This document shows positions 7,471-15,176 of a DNA stretch of 18,427 nucleotides, piece by piece. The DNA comes from Oscillospiraceae bacterium (lineage in GTDB: Bacteria; Bacillota; Clostridia; Oscillospirales; Oscillospiraceae). The DNA is taken from contig JAEDFW010000021.1 of the NCBI GenBank assembly GCA_016297855.1, forward strand, positions 1 through 18,427. Direction: 5' to 3'. How positions within the stretch are numbered: position 1 is the stretch's first letter; every line of letters starts with the position of its first letter. A program made the position numbers and the translations under genes. The notes under the pieces were generated by a model. The model had not been told where the DNA came from. It made no database searches and saw nothing but the letters and a program-made list of their open reading frames with translations.

Positions 7471-7573
7471 GGCAGCTGATCAGGTTCAATTTACTCAGGC
7501 ACACCTTTTTACGAGGCAAACTGGCTTACGGCGTATGCGCCCACTTCCCCAGCCGATTTGCCGGTTGATTCAT

Positions 7574-7606
7574 TCTGCGCGCGTCCGCATTGCAGACGCA
7601 CGCAGA
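7574..7606. other. Strong hairpin after the transglutaminase gene, no T-run
   Basis: The outer arms TCTGCG/CGCAGA and inner arms GCGTCCGC/GCAGACGC (one G-T pair when read as RNA on the minus strand) enclose a 3-nt loop with one C-A mismatch. It begins about 12 nt after the stop codon of the last gene of the moxR operon. It may mark the transcript end or protect it, but no U-tract follows in either direction. Confidence 0.5.
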
Positions 7607-7617
7607 TGCGCACAGTA

Positions 7618-9819
7618 TTATTGCAGCACATAGATCAACCGATAGATGGCACGCTGCAATGGTTTTGCTTCATTTATCAGCGTCTGTGTCAGTGAATCGG
7701 CAAATTCGGCAAACTGCAGCAATTCTCCGTCCGACAGCTTGTGCTGGCTGAAGCGTGCCTTCTGCGCAAGCTGTTCCAATTCCTCCGGAATCTCCGCCTT
7801 TCCAAGCCGCGCAAGCAGCACAATGTGCCGGTAATAGTGCACGGCACGCCTGTTTGTCGAGCCGCGCGTAAAATTGGCCATTCTTGCTGAAAGGACGATG
7901 ATTCGCCATACAAACAATATTGCGGCCAGAATTAATGCGCAGCAAACAATTCGCAGCAGCCACGCAGTACCGGTCTTTGTCTTCTGCGGCTCCACATTTT
8001 TCTTATTAACCTCTAAAATATCCTGATTTTCATTAATATTTGCTGTCTCGTTTTTCTTATTATCTTCAATTTGTTCTTCAAATTCCTCTTTTTTCTCCGG
8101 CGGTTCTGGCAGATTGTCATTTTGTAGCTGTTCTTCCGGTTCGGCAGCCGCATCCGACGCTGCCGGTGTCGGATCAAAGGACAACCAGCCAAAATCATCA
8201 CGGTAATACTCCACCCACGCGTGCGCGTCGTCCTGCGTCACATCTGTCCACTCACCCGACTTCGCCTGAATCGAGTATCCCGTCACATAGCGTGCGGGCA
8301 CTCCGTAATAGCGTAGCAGCATCGTTGCAGCTGTGGCAAAGTGCACGCAATAGCCGGTGTCGCTCTCTGACAGGAACCATGTGACAAAGTCCTCTCCTTC
8401 CGGTACACTTGGCGTGTTGAGATCATATGTCTTTCCGTTCTGCACGATCATCCCCACTCCATCAAGCACCGTCAGCAAAGCATCCGGTCTGTAGCTTACT
8501 GCGATCGGCGGCGTTTCTCCGTAAGCCTCGCGGAAATAAGCCTCAAGCTCCGGCGGCAGCTGTGTGTATTGATCGTAGACAAACGCGCGGTACTCCCCTC
8601 TTGTCGCCGGATTTTGCTCCGTCTGCGAGAAGCCCCACGCCCAGTCAACACTGTATTGCGTTTCCTGCAGTGGGTTTTTGACATACGCATCATAAACGGG
8701 CGCAGCAGTTACCGGATAATCCGTCATCATGTAGGGCGTGTAAAATACAGACGATTTCATGTCCGTCTCGATTTTGACTTGCTTCAGTTGATAGTCTCCG
8801 CGGACGAGCATCACGTCCTCAGGTATCTCGGTGGATGCATAGGCACTTTCGTCGACTGCAAGCCACTGGTTATCCTCGTATATGCCCAGTGAGCAGCCAC
8901 GCAAATACCGGATCGTACCCGCATCACAAAAGACGCGCATCACATGCTGGCCGTTCAGCCGCTGTGGCCCGACCCGGTTAAGATTTGCTTTTTTAACGCT
9001 CAAATCCCAGACGCGTCCACCCAGCGTGCTGGGAGAAAAGGGGGATACGAGCTGCACTTGTCCCGTCGTCTCATTGGTACGGAAGATTGTCAGCTTATCC
9101 GCAATATCGTTGACCTTCGGGCGCAGAGATTCCGACCATTCACTGCGCGTATAGCCTTCAGCCGGAAACGCAGCATACAGAACCAGCATCAGCGCAGCCA
9201 ACGGCATCAGCAGCGCCAGTGCCAGCGTGCCGCCTGCCGATGCATTCACCCTTCTCAACTGCTGTGAAAGAAGCAGCAGCGCCAAAGCGCCTACCAGCAG
9301 CATGACCGCCCACACCGCAGGGACGCTCTGCAAAATGACCAGACACAATACCAGCGGCAGAATGCCGCAGACTGCCGCCAGCCAGAGCATCTTTTGACCG
9401 CGCACTGTCCACGCCGTTACGAGAGACAAAACCGCCCCGAAAACAGCAAAGCACGCCGTGGCCGCAGCGCCAGGCTCTGTGGGCAGCAGAGTCACGGTCT
9501 GCAGAGTGTCAAATGCAGAGGCATAGACGCTGCTGATCGTCTCGACGGCCACGCTGAGCGAAGCGTAAAGCGCGAGACGGCCGTAATATCCGGCGCCCGC
9601 AGCAGCCAGCGTGAGCACGAGAAGGCCGATCCAGCCGTGCCTGCAGCCGCACAGAAAGGAAAACGCTGCACTGAGAGCAATGAGCCAACCCGCCAGCGTC
9701 CAGCCTGAAACCGGGACACAGAACGCTGTGATAACACAGAACACCGCGCCAATACTGAGTGCAGCAGCACAGAAGAACGCTGTCAGAAACAGCGTGAAAC
9801 GCTTGTTTTCGCCATTCAT
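7618..9819 (-). CDS. Membrane-anchored transglutaminase-like protein (TgpA type)
   Basis: The 733-aa protein begins with a block of about six hydrophobic helices (about 8-218), followed by an extracytoplasmic region and a transglutaminase-like cysteine protease/transferase core. The triad is visible: Cys491 in DTGYCVHFATAA, His533 in DDAHAWVEYY, and Asp549 in LSFDPTP. A Glu/Lys/Asn-rich linker (about 556-615) leads to one more membrane helix (619-643) and a cytoplasmic helical tail resembling DUF4129. This layout (DUF3488-transglutaminase-DUF4129) matches TgpA-like proteins, whose substrates are mostly unknown. The ATG at 9819 is chosen because AGGAGGTG lies about 9 nt before it and it overlaps the DUF58 stop (ATGA). 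It is the last gene of the moxR operon, with a structured 3' end. Confidence 0.88.
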   Translation of the reverse strand: MNGENKRFTLFLTAFFCAAALSIGAVFCVITAFCVPVSGWTLAGWLIALSAAFSFLCGCRHGWIGLLVLTLAAAGAGYYGRLALYASLSVAVETISSVYASAFDTLQTVTLLPTEPGAAATACFAVFGAVLSLVTAWTVRGQKMLWLAAVCGILPLVLCLVILQSVPAVWAVMLLVGALALLLLSQQLRRVNASAGGTLALALLMPLAALMLVLYAAFPAEGYTRSEWSESLRPKVNDIADKLTIFRTNETTGQVQLVSPFSPSTLGGRVWDLSVKKANLNRVGPQRLNGQHVMRVFCDAGTIRYLRGCSLGIYEDNQWLAVDESAYASTEIPEDVMLVRGDYQLKQVKIETDMKSSVFYTPYMMTDYPVTAAPVYDAYVKNPLQETQYSVDWAWGFSQTEQNPATRGEYRAFVYDQYTQLPPELEAYFREAYGETPPIAVSYRPDALLTVLDGVGMIVQNGKTYDLNTPSVPEGEDFVTWFLSESDTGYCVHFATAATMLLRYYGVPARYVTGYSIQAKSGEWTDVTQDDAHAWVEYYRDDFGWLSFDPTPAASDAAAEPEEQLQNDNLPEPPEKKEEFEEQIEDNKKNETANINENQDILEVNKKNVEPQKTKTGTAWLLRIVCCALILAAILFVWRIIVLSARMANFTRGSTNRRAVHYYRHIVLLARLGKAEIPEELEQLAQKARFSQHKLSDGELLQFAEFADSLTQTLINEAKPLQRAIYRLIYVLQ

Positions 9820-10799
9820 TGCGCCGTCACCTCCTCCGATATCTGCCCCGGATAGATATGATAGCGCCAATCGGCGTGCGCAAAGCTCCTGCTGGCAATT
9901 GACGGCGTTGAATCGCGCAGTCTTGTACCCAGAAGTTCCGTCACCAGCGCCTGTAAATCATTCAGCGTGAAAATGCTTCTGCTCTGCGGCTCAAAGCTTG
10001 CAGGATCGATCCAGCAGACCTCGTGGCGTACTTCGCGCCCGATGAGCCACCCAGATAGCCAGAGCAGGATATCCAGTGTATTATCGATTGCCTGTCTACT
10101 GCCTGACCAGTCGAGAGAGATGATCACCTGACCGCGGTTTGGTTCCATAGGTTCACGCACAATGAGATCATCCGTCTTGGCGGAAAGCTTCCAGTGCACA
10201 TCACGCATCTGATCACCCGGACGGTACTCACGCAGCTCGTGCATCTCCGAGAACCCACCGCCGTATTTCGGTTGGTACGAACGCGATTGAAACTGACTGA
10301 GATTTGGCAGCTGTCTGGGCATCTGCGCTTTTGGCAGTACGTGGCATCGGCCAAGCTGCGGCAGCCGCAACGGCACTGAAAAAAGTCCCAAATAGTCGTA
10401 TACCCTTCCCCTGCTGAGCGCATACCGGTAACTGCCGCAATGCGCGGCCGGCACCTGCACCACACAGTTGCCGCGCGCAGCCAGCTGCAGGCGGGCGCTT
10501 GTCTGCTCGCCGGTCAGTTCGTCCGTCCTTGTAAGCGTAAAACGGTAGATAGGCGCCGGCAGCAACGATCTGCCTGCATTCTGAAACACCAGTTGCGCTT
10601 TGTCTCCGCGTACACAGCTTTCGTCCATCTGCGGCTGCAATTGAAGCCGACACATAGCTGGCAGGCTGCAAAGAAGCGAAAACACCGGCAGCGTTATGGC
10701 CAGCATGAGCAAATACCAAGAAAACCAGCCCGTATAATAAGTATGAAACACCAGAACGCCAACGAGCGCAATGGCATATAACACACGGTTCAGCGCCAT
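9816..10799 (-). CDS. DUF58 domain protein
   Basis: Two hydrophobic helices at about 5-22 and 25-48 anchor the 327-aa protein. The rest is soluble and carries the DUF58 signature HELREYRPGDQMRDVHWKLS at 187-206, followed by DDLIVREPMEP. DUF58 proteins have a vWA-like fold. They are encoded together with MoxR ATPases and transglutaminases in many bacteria, apparently as partners at the membrane, but no specific reaction is established. The gene starts 5 nt after moxR without a good ribosome binding site, so coupling is likely. It overlaps the transglutaminase gene by 4 nt. Confidence 0.9.
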   Translation of the reverse strand: MALNRVLYAIALVGVLVFHTYYTGWFSWYLLMLAITLPVFSLLCSLPAMCRLQLQPQMDESCVRGDKAQLVFQNAGRSLLPAPIYRFTLTRTDELTGEQTSARLQLAARGNCVVQVPAAHCGSYRYALSRGRVYDYLGLFSVPLRLPQLGRCHVLPKAQMPRQLPNLSQFQSRSYQPKYGGGFSEMHELREYRPGDQMRDVHWKLSAKTDDLIVREPMEPNRGQVIISLDWSGSRQAIDNTLDILLWLSGWLIGREVRHEVCWIDPASFEPQSRSIFTLNDLQALVTELLGTRLRDSTPSIASRSFAHADWRYHIYPGQISEEVTAQ

Positions 10800-10804
10800 G
10801 GTCT

Positions 10805-11731
10805 TTACAGACGCGGCGCATTGGTATGCGCGAGAATTTCTTCGAGAAGCTGCTCCGGCGAAATCGCCTTGGCTTCAGCTTCCGGCGCGAGCAGAAGTCG
10901 GTGCGAAAGCGTCTGCACCAGAACAGCCTGTACATCCTTAGGTACAACATAGTCCCTGCCCTGAATATACGCGACGGCCTTTGCCATTGCCGTAACTGAG
11001 AGTGTCGCGCGCGGACTCGCGCCGCGCGCGATCATGGGATGCGCGCGCGTTGCGCCGATAAGAGAAACGATATAATCCACGATCTCGGGCTTGATGTACA
11101 CCTGCGAAGCCTCCATCTGCATCTGCATCAGCTGCTCACGCGTGACAATCTGCTGCACAGTATCAAGTGGATTGCCGCCTTGCCGTCCCAGAACCATTTC
11201 TCGCTCGTCCTTCGGCGCGGGATAGCCGATCGAGAGCCGCACCGTAAACCGGTCCATCTGTGAATCCGGCAGCAGCTGCGTGCCCGATGCACCCGTGGGA
11301 TTCTGCGTGGCAAACACCAGAAAAGGCTGCGGAATGCGGTAGCTCGTGCCGTCAACTGTAACCTGCCCTTCCTCCATTGCCTCCAGAAGCGCCGACTGCG
11401 TGCGTGAGGTTGCGCGGTTCAGCTCATCTGCCAAAAACAGATTGCACAAAACAGCGCCGGGCTGATAGCGCATCTGTCCGCTCTGCTTATCAAAAATCGA
11501 GTATCCGGTAATATCCGATGGCAGTACGTCCGGCGTAAACTGTACGCGGCCGTAATCAAGTCCTAATGCCCGTGAAAATGCCAGCGCCATCGTTGTCTTG
11601 CCCACGCCCGGGATATCCTCCAGAAGAATGTGGCCTCTGGCCAGTATGACCGTCATGACCCAGATGAGCACCCGGTCTTTTCCGACAACTGCCTTTTTCA
11701 CTTCTGTAATCACCTGTCCAGCTCTGTTCAA
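10805..11731 (-). CDS. MoxR-family AAA+ ATPase
   Basis: This cytoplasmic AAA+ ATPase of 308 aa is thought to act as a chaperone-like activator for the proteins encoded next to it. Walker A is PGVGKTT at 41-47, in the typical LLEDIPGVGKTT context. Walker B is LFLADELNRA at 98-107, and ATQNPTG (141-147) provides the sensor region. The start is a TTG with GGGAGG 8 nt upstream; the nearby upstream ATG is in another frame. It is the first gene of the three-gene operon, with a promoter about 45 nt upstream, divergent from pfkA. Confidence 0.92.
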   Translation of the reverse strand: MNRAGQVITEVKKAVVGKDRVLIWVMTVILARGHILLEDIPGVGKTTMALAFSRALGLDYGRVQFTPDVLPSDITGYSIFDKQSGQMRYQPGAVLCNLFLADELNRATSRTQSALLEAMEEGQVTVDGTSYRIPQPFLVFATQNPTGASGTQLLPDSQMDRFTVRLSIGYPAPKDEREMVLGRQGGNPLDTVQQIVTREQLMQMQMEASQVYIKPEIVDYIVSLIGATRAHPMIARGASPRATLSVTAMAKAVAYIQGRDYVVPKDVQAVLVQTLSHRLLLAPEAEAKAISPEQLLEEILAHTNAPRL

Positions 11732-11775
11732 TGCCAGCGCCTCCCGTGTCTGAATTTTCCATCATCTTATGGAAC

Positions 11776-11784
11776 AGTATAGCA
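11776..11784 (-). promoter_or_regulatory. Extended -10 promoter of the moxR operon
   Basis: The minus strand reads TGCTATACT, an extended -10 element. The matching -35 (TTTTAA at 17-bp spacing) is poor, which is common for extended -10 promoters. The predicted leader is about 38 nt. Confidence 0.5.
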
Positions 11785-11896
11785 TCAGATGACGAAAATT
11801 AAAAGTGTGCAGAAAAAAGTTATGTAAATCTTAAGAAGCACAACGTAAGATGGTTGTCTGCACGGGAGAAACTCGGTACGTACAGCATTTCTCCTG

Positions 11897-11925
11897 TTTA
11901 CAAATCAATCGAATTAGAGTAAAAT
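11897..11925 (+). promoter_or_regulatory. Promoter of pfkA
   Basis: TTTACA (11897-11902) and TAAAAT (11920-11925) are 17 bp apart, giving a short leader of about 27 nt before the pfkA ATG. Confidence 0.65.
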
Positions 11926-11958
11926 AAAGCCGATCATTTTGAAAAGAGGCGTCGAATT

Positions 11959-12942
11959 ATGGAAAACGCAGTCAAACGAATCGGCGTGCTGACCTCCGGC
12001 GGAGATGCACCCGGCATGAACGCAGCGGTTCGCTCGGTCGTACGGTCTGCACTCTACCGCGGCATCGAGTGTATCGGCATCCGACGCGGCTATAACGGGC
12101 TGATTACTGGCGATATCGTGCGACTGGATGCGACGAGCGTCACGCATATCATCAACCGCGGCGGCACAATCCTGTACACCGCGCGCAGTGACGAATTCCG
12201 CTCATTGGAAGGACAGAAGAAAGCCGCATCCGTCTGCAAGCTGCTCGGTCTTGACGGCATCGTCGGCATCGGCGGTGACGGCACGTTCCGCGGCTTGGTC
12301 GAGCTGTCCAAGCAGGGAGTCTCCGTCGTTGGCATCCCCGCCACGATCGACAATGATATTGTCTGCACAGACTACACCATCGGCTATGACACAGCGGCAA
12401 ATACGGCTGTTGAAGCCATCGACCGGTTGCGCGATACGATGCAGTCGCACGAGCGCTGCTCCGTAGTTGAGGTTATGGGCCGCAACGCGGGACATCTTGC
12501 GCTGTATGTCGGTCTGGCCGTTGGCGCGACCGCTGTTCTGGTTCCGGAAAAAACGTACAATTTTGAACGCGATATTGTCGAAAAAATCCGTCAGGCGCGG
12601 CTTAACGGCACCACGCACTATATGATCGTTGTGGCTGAAGGTGCGGGCAGCGCCATTGAGGTTGGCAATCGCATCAACGAAACGTTGGGAATGGATCCTC
12701 GTGTGACCATTCTCGGTCATATTCAGCGCGGCGGCACGCCTTCTGCCCGGGATCGTGTCATGGCGACGCGTATGGGATATCACGCCGTTGAGGCGCTGGC
12801 CGAAGGAAAAACCAATCGTGTCATCTGCGCGCACGCCGGATCAATGGTCGATATTGATATTATGGAAGGTCTGGCGATGAAGAAGGGGCTGAACGAACAG
12901 CAGTATGCCGTTCTGAAGGCTATGACTGGCATCAACGACTGA
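11959..12942 (+). CDS. pfkA: ATP-dependent 6-phosphofructokinase
   Basis: The enzyme phosphorylates fructose 6-phosphate to the 1,6-bisphosphate in glycolysis. LTSGGDAPGMNAA at 11-23, GIGGDGT at 103-109, PATIDND at 127-133 with catalytic Asp131, and MGRNAGH at 173-179 define the family. The two positions that separate ATP from PPi enzymes (E. coli Gly104 and Gly124) are Gly108 and Ala128 here, not Asp and Lys, so ATP is the expected donor. The 327-aa length is typical. AAAGAGG lies 9 nt before the ATG. The gene stands alone with its own promoter and a shared terminator, and is one of only two plus-strand genes in the window. Confidence 0.96.
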   Translation: MENAVKRIGVLTSGGDAPGMNAAVRSVVRSALYRGIECIGIRRGYNGLITGDIVRLDATSVTHIINRGGTILYTARSDEFRSLEGQKKAASVCKLLGLDGIVGIGGDGTFRGLVELSKQGVSVVGIPATIDNDIVCTDYTIGYDTAANTAVEAIDRLRDTMQSHERCSVVEVMGRNAGHLALYVGLAVGATAVLVPEKTYNFERDIVEKIRQARLNGTTHYMIVVAEGAGSAIEVGNRINETLGMDPRVTILGHIQRGGTPSARDRVMATRMGYHAVEALAEGKTNRVICAHAGSMVDIDIMEGLAMKKGLNEQQYAVLKAMTGIND

Positions 12943-12963
12943 CAAAGTTTGAACAGAAATTAT

Positions 12964-12999
12964 AAAATCGGAACTGACTAACCATCAGTTCCGATTTTT
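12964..12999. terminator. Bidirectional terminator between pfkA and xerD
   Basis: A 14-bp perfect stem (AAAATCGGAACTGA and its complement) encloses a 7-nt loop. T-runs follow in both directions (five T on plus, four T on minus). It starts about 20 nt after the pfkA stop and abuts the xerD stop codon. Confidence 0.88.
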
Positions 13000-13880
13000 C
13001 ATGCCTTTGGATGATATTTGTTGTAAACAGCCTTGAGATTCTGCTTGACGAGCTGCGCATAGATCTGCGTCGAGGAGATATCGCTGTGCCCCAGCATCTC
13101 CTGAATCGAGCGAAGGTCAGCGCCGTTTTCAAGCAAATGCGCTGCAAAGCTGTGGCGCAGCGTATGCGGCGTGATATCCTTTTTGATCTGCGCCTTCTCC
13201 TGATAATATTTGATGATCTTCCAGAAGCCTTGACGCGACATCCGCTCGCCAGAAACATTCACAAACAAAGAACGTTCGGTGGGGGTTGCGATCATTTTGC
13301 CGCGTACATCCGATATGTAGTCGCTCAGCGCAGAAAGCGCCTCAGGATAGAGCGGAATGATTCGCACTTTTCCGCTGCTCTCACAGCGGATAAAACCGCC
13401 GGAAAGGCTGACATCCTCGACATTCAGACCGATCAGCTCGCTGACGCGGATTCCAGTAGCATAGAGGACCTCGAGCATTGCCTTATCGCGGCAGCCCTTC
13501 ATATCGCTCACGCGCGGCTGCTCGAGCAAAAGCTCGACCTCCTTACCGGTCAGTACCTGCGGAAGCTTCCGTTCAGCCTTTTCCACCTTGATGCTGTAGA
13601 CGGGATTTTCCTCGATTTCATCCTCACTCAGCGCGAACATATAAAGGCTTTTGAGCGAGGCAAGACTCCGCGAAATCGTCGCCGGAGACTTGCCGTTATC
13701 ATGTAGATAGTGCATATATCCGTCGATCGTATCACGACCAGCATCCAACACATCCAAGCCGATCCCCTGCAGATATGACGCATACTGGCGAATGTCCCGC
13801 ATGTAGGACGAGACAGTATTTACCGATGCGTGTTTGACTTGAATGAGATATTCCTCATATCTCGATATGATACTCGACAT
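12999..13880 (-). CDS. xerD: Tyrosine recombinase, XerD-like
   Basis: This is the second tyrosine recombinase in the window, of compact XerD size (293 aa) and without the extra linker seen in the XerC-like protein. The core-binding domain covers about 1-85 and the catalytic domain about 108-288. Active-site residues are Arg145 (ATGIRVSEL), Lys171 (SSGKVRIIPL), His239 and Arg242 (TPHTLRHS), His265 (LGHSDIS) and Tyr274 (TQIYAQ). The loop around Lys171 is shorter and more divergent than the usual GKGxKER. The ATG at 13880 is preferred over an earlier in-frame start because GGAAGG lies 8 nt before it and the family's N-terminus fits. It is probably a housekeeping partner of XerC, but a role as a lone recombinase cannot be excluded. 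Confidence 0.82.
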   Translation of the reverse strand: MSSIISRYEEYLIQVKHASVNTVSSYMRDIRQYASYLQGIGLDVLDAGRDTIDGYMHYLHDNGKSPATISRSLASLKSLYMFALSEDEIEENPVYSIKVEKAERKLPQVLTGKEVELLLEQPRVSDMKGCRDKAMLEVLYATGIRVSELIGLNVEDVSLSGGFIRCESSGKVRIIPLYPEALSALSDYISDVRGKMIATPTERSLFVNVSGERMSRQGFWKIIKYYQEKAQIKKDITPHTLRHSFAAHLLENGADLRSIQEMLGHSDISSTQIYAQLVKQNLKAVYNKYHPKA

Positions 13881-13989
13881 ACCGAAATCCTTCCAACATA
13901 AATACGACGGTAATCCAAACGACGCCGCACGGAAAAGCAATTATGAAATCATAATTATTTCTACCGAACAGAAACCAGCGAGTGTTGTT

Positions 13990-14018
13990 AATATAACGCA
14001 AAGAGCATGAAAATTCAA
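13990..14018 (-). promoter_or_regulatory. Promoter of xerD
   Basis: On the minus strand TTGAAT (14013-14018) and TATATT (13990-13995) are 17 bp apart. The predicted leader to the xerD ATG is about 100 nt. Confidence 0.6.
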
Positions 14019-14049
14019 GGAAAATCAGCACAATTCGTAAAATTTGTAA

Positions 14050-14086
14050 ATTATGACAAGACATTATGTTAATGATATTATGTCAA
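14050..14086 (+). repeat. Three tandem ATTATGWYAA repeats
   Basis: ATTATGACAA (14050-14059), ATTATGTTAA (14063-14072) and ATTATGTCAA (14077-14086) are direct copies spaced 13 and 14 bp. They lie about 30 bp upstream of the xerD -35 box. The arrangement looks like a set of protein-binding sites; the binder is unknown. Confidence 0.5.
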
Positions 14087-14125
14087 TTAAGCAACCGCCG
14101 ACGACGCAAAACGGTCAAATGCAGG

Positions 14126-14146
14126 AAAAATCCACCACATCTGGTG
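14126..14146 (-). terminator. Weak possible terminator after the membrane protein gene
   Basis: The minus strand reads CACCA, loop GATG, TGGTG, then GATTTTT. The 5-bp stem is short, so the call is tentative. It lies about 105 nt after the stop of the small membrane protein gene. Confidence 0.3.
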
Positions 14147-14209
14147 TCATTGAAAGTCTAAGCCCCAAGATGATGGTTTTGCAGGAATCCTTGCGTAAAA
14201 AGCGAGGAT

Positions 14210-14226
14210 GGTAAATATAATTTACC
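14210..14226. repeat. Short palindrome downstream of the membrane protein gene
   Basis: GGTAAAT and ATTTACC form 7-bp arms around ATA, 24 nt after the stop codon of the small membrane protein gene. There is no T-run, so it is not an obvious terminator. Its function is unknown. Confidence 0.35.
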
Positions 14227-14250
14227 TCCATTGTTCTTGCAGGATGTCCT

Positions 14251-14670
14251 TCATTTTCTTCGGCTACTATGTTTCGGCTGCTTTCGGTTACCGATCAGCA
14301 GTGCAAGAACGCCCGCCACTGCGACCGGCAGCACGATACGCAGCGCACCTGCAGGACTTGCTTCAATGAACAGAAGATTCCCGAGCAGCAACATTAGCGC
14401 GTATGCTAGACTCATTCCGAGCGTACAGATCATCTTCTTGTTTTTTGCCTGTTTCGTCGTCAGCAACGCGCCGCTAAAAGACGCGATCGCCGCTGCAATA
14501 CTGCCTGCCGCAGCATCGAGCTCCTGCGGCAAGATACCTTTGACGATTAACATCGCGCTCAGCGCGCACATTAAAATCGTGAGGAGCGCGCACACGCCAA
14601 GGCCCTTCAGCGCCGCCGTTACAGGCGTTGTTTTTCCTGCTCCTGTCTTCTTGCCTCCTGTTTTCTTCAT
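14251..14670 (-). CDS. Small four-helix membrane protein, TIGR04086-like
   Basis: The 139-aa protein has a basic N-terminus rich in Lys and Gly, then four hydrophobic segments at about 20-44, 51-71, 80-101 and 108-127, and a basic C-terminus. This size, topology and position next to yajC match the TIGR04086 (YrzE-like) family of Firmicutes, whose function is not known. In many Clostridia such genes lie near the SCIFF peptide and its radical SAM maturase; neither is visible here. A GGAAGGGA ribosome binding site precedes the ATG. A hairpin terminator lies between it and yajC, so expression would come from readthrough or an unseen promoter. Confidence 0.75.
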   Translation of the reverse strand: MKKTGGKKTGAGKTTPVTAALKGLGVCALLTILMCALSAMLIVKGILPQELDAAAGSIAAAIASFSGALLTTKQAKNKKMICTLGMSLAYALMLLLGNLLFIEASPAGALRIVLPVAVAGVLALLIGNRKQPKHSSRRK

Positions 14671-14723
14671 CGTTATCCCTTCCCTTCTGCATCCATTCTA
14701 TGCCCGTCCGCGCACGATCAGAA

Positions 14724-14761
14724 CGAAGAAAGCCAGGCATATCCTGTGGATATGCCTGGCT
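14724..14761 (-). terminator. Terminator after yajC
   Basis: A perfect 14-bp stem (AGCCAGGCATATCC and its complement) with a 3-nt loop begins 14 nt after the yajC stop. On the minus strand it is followed by a T-rich tail (TTCTTCGTT). The tail is interrupted, so partial readthrough into the membrane protein gene is plausible. Confidence 0.72.
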
Positions 14762-14775
14762 GCATGAACAATGAT

Positions 14776-15147
14776 TTACTTTTTCTTGTTGGCCTTCTGT
14801 TCGCGTCTCGCGGCAGCGGCAGCGGCTTTCTTCTTGGCGGCTTCCTTCTCGGCCGTATTGTTGCTGGAAACAGCAAACTTTGCAAATTCAACGCGGACAC
14901 GGTCGGCGCTGGTTTCAATCACGATGGAATTATCCTTAATGGTAACGATGTCGCCGATCACACCGCCGATGGTGGTAATATTGTCGCCGACCTTCAGAGC
15001 GTTGCGCATAGCGTCGGCTTCCTTCTTCCGCTTGTTCTCAGGACGGATCATGAAGAAATAGAAGATGCCGATGATAACCACGAACATCAAAATCGTACTC
15101 ATGGCGCCGGCGCCGGTAGCAGCTGTTTCGGTAAAGAATGCGAACAT
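14776..15147 (-). CDS. yajC: Preprotein translocase subunit YajC
   Basis: YajC is a small accessory subunit that associates with SecDF-SecYEG in the membrane. The 123-aa protein has one transmembrane helix at about 17-33, followed by the family motif FFMIRPENKRKKE (31-43), then a small soluble domain with LKVGDNITTIGGVIGDIV. The C-terminal 30 residues are an Ala/Lys-rich low-complexity tail. GGAGG lies 8 nt before the ATG, and a near-consensus promoter is just upstream. Its place after queA-tgt is a conserved arrangement in many bacteria. Confidence 0.94.
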   Translation of the reverse strand: MFAFFTETAATGAGAMSTILMFVVIIGIFYFFMIRPENKRKKEADAMRNALKVGDNITTIGGVIGDIVTIKDNSIVIETSADRVRVEFAKFAVSSNNTAEKEAAKKKAAAAAARREQKANKKK

Positions 15148-15176
15148 GGTTTTTCCTCCGTTTGTTGATTTCTTTT

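Larger units (their letters stand above)
13881..14250. other. 370-nt intergenic region upstream of xerD
   Basis: This gap separates the xerD start from the end of the small membrane protein gene. It is AT-rich near xerD. It holds the xerD promoter, three tandem ATTATGWYAA repeats, a weak terminator-like hairpin and a short palindrome. I see no convincing coding sequence: the two short ORFs (21 and 38 codons) lack ribosome binding sites. Confidence 0.7.

Noticed and set aside
7283..7633. Plus-strand ORF of 116 codons spanning the xerC-transglutaminase gap
   Set aside because: It starts inside xerC with no ribosome binding site, runs through the xerC promoter and palindrome, and resembles no family.
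6342..13880. The two Xer-like recombinases marking the ends of a mobile element
   Set aside because: Between them are only moxR-DUF58-transglutaminase and pfkA, with no attachment-site repeats, tRNA gene or cargo-like composition change; both look like housekeeping Xer proteins.
14007..14072. Plus-strand ORF of 21 codons in the xerD upstream gap
   Set aside because: No convincing ribosome binding site; it overlaps the xerD promoter and the repeat cluster.
14115..14231. Minus-strand ORF of 38 codons after the small membrane protein gene
   Set aside because: No ribosome binding site before its ATG; the translation resembles nothing known and lacks the Cys pattern of SCIFF.
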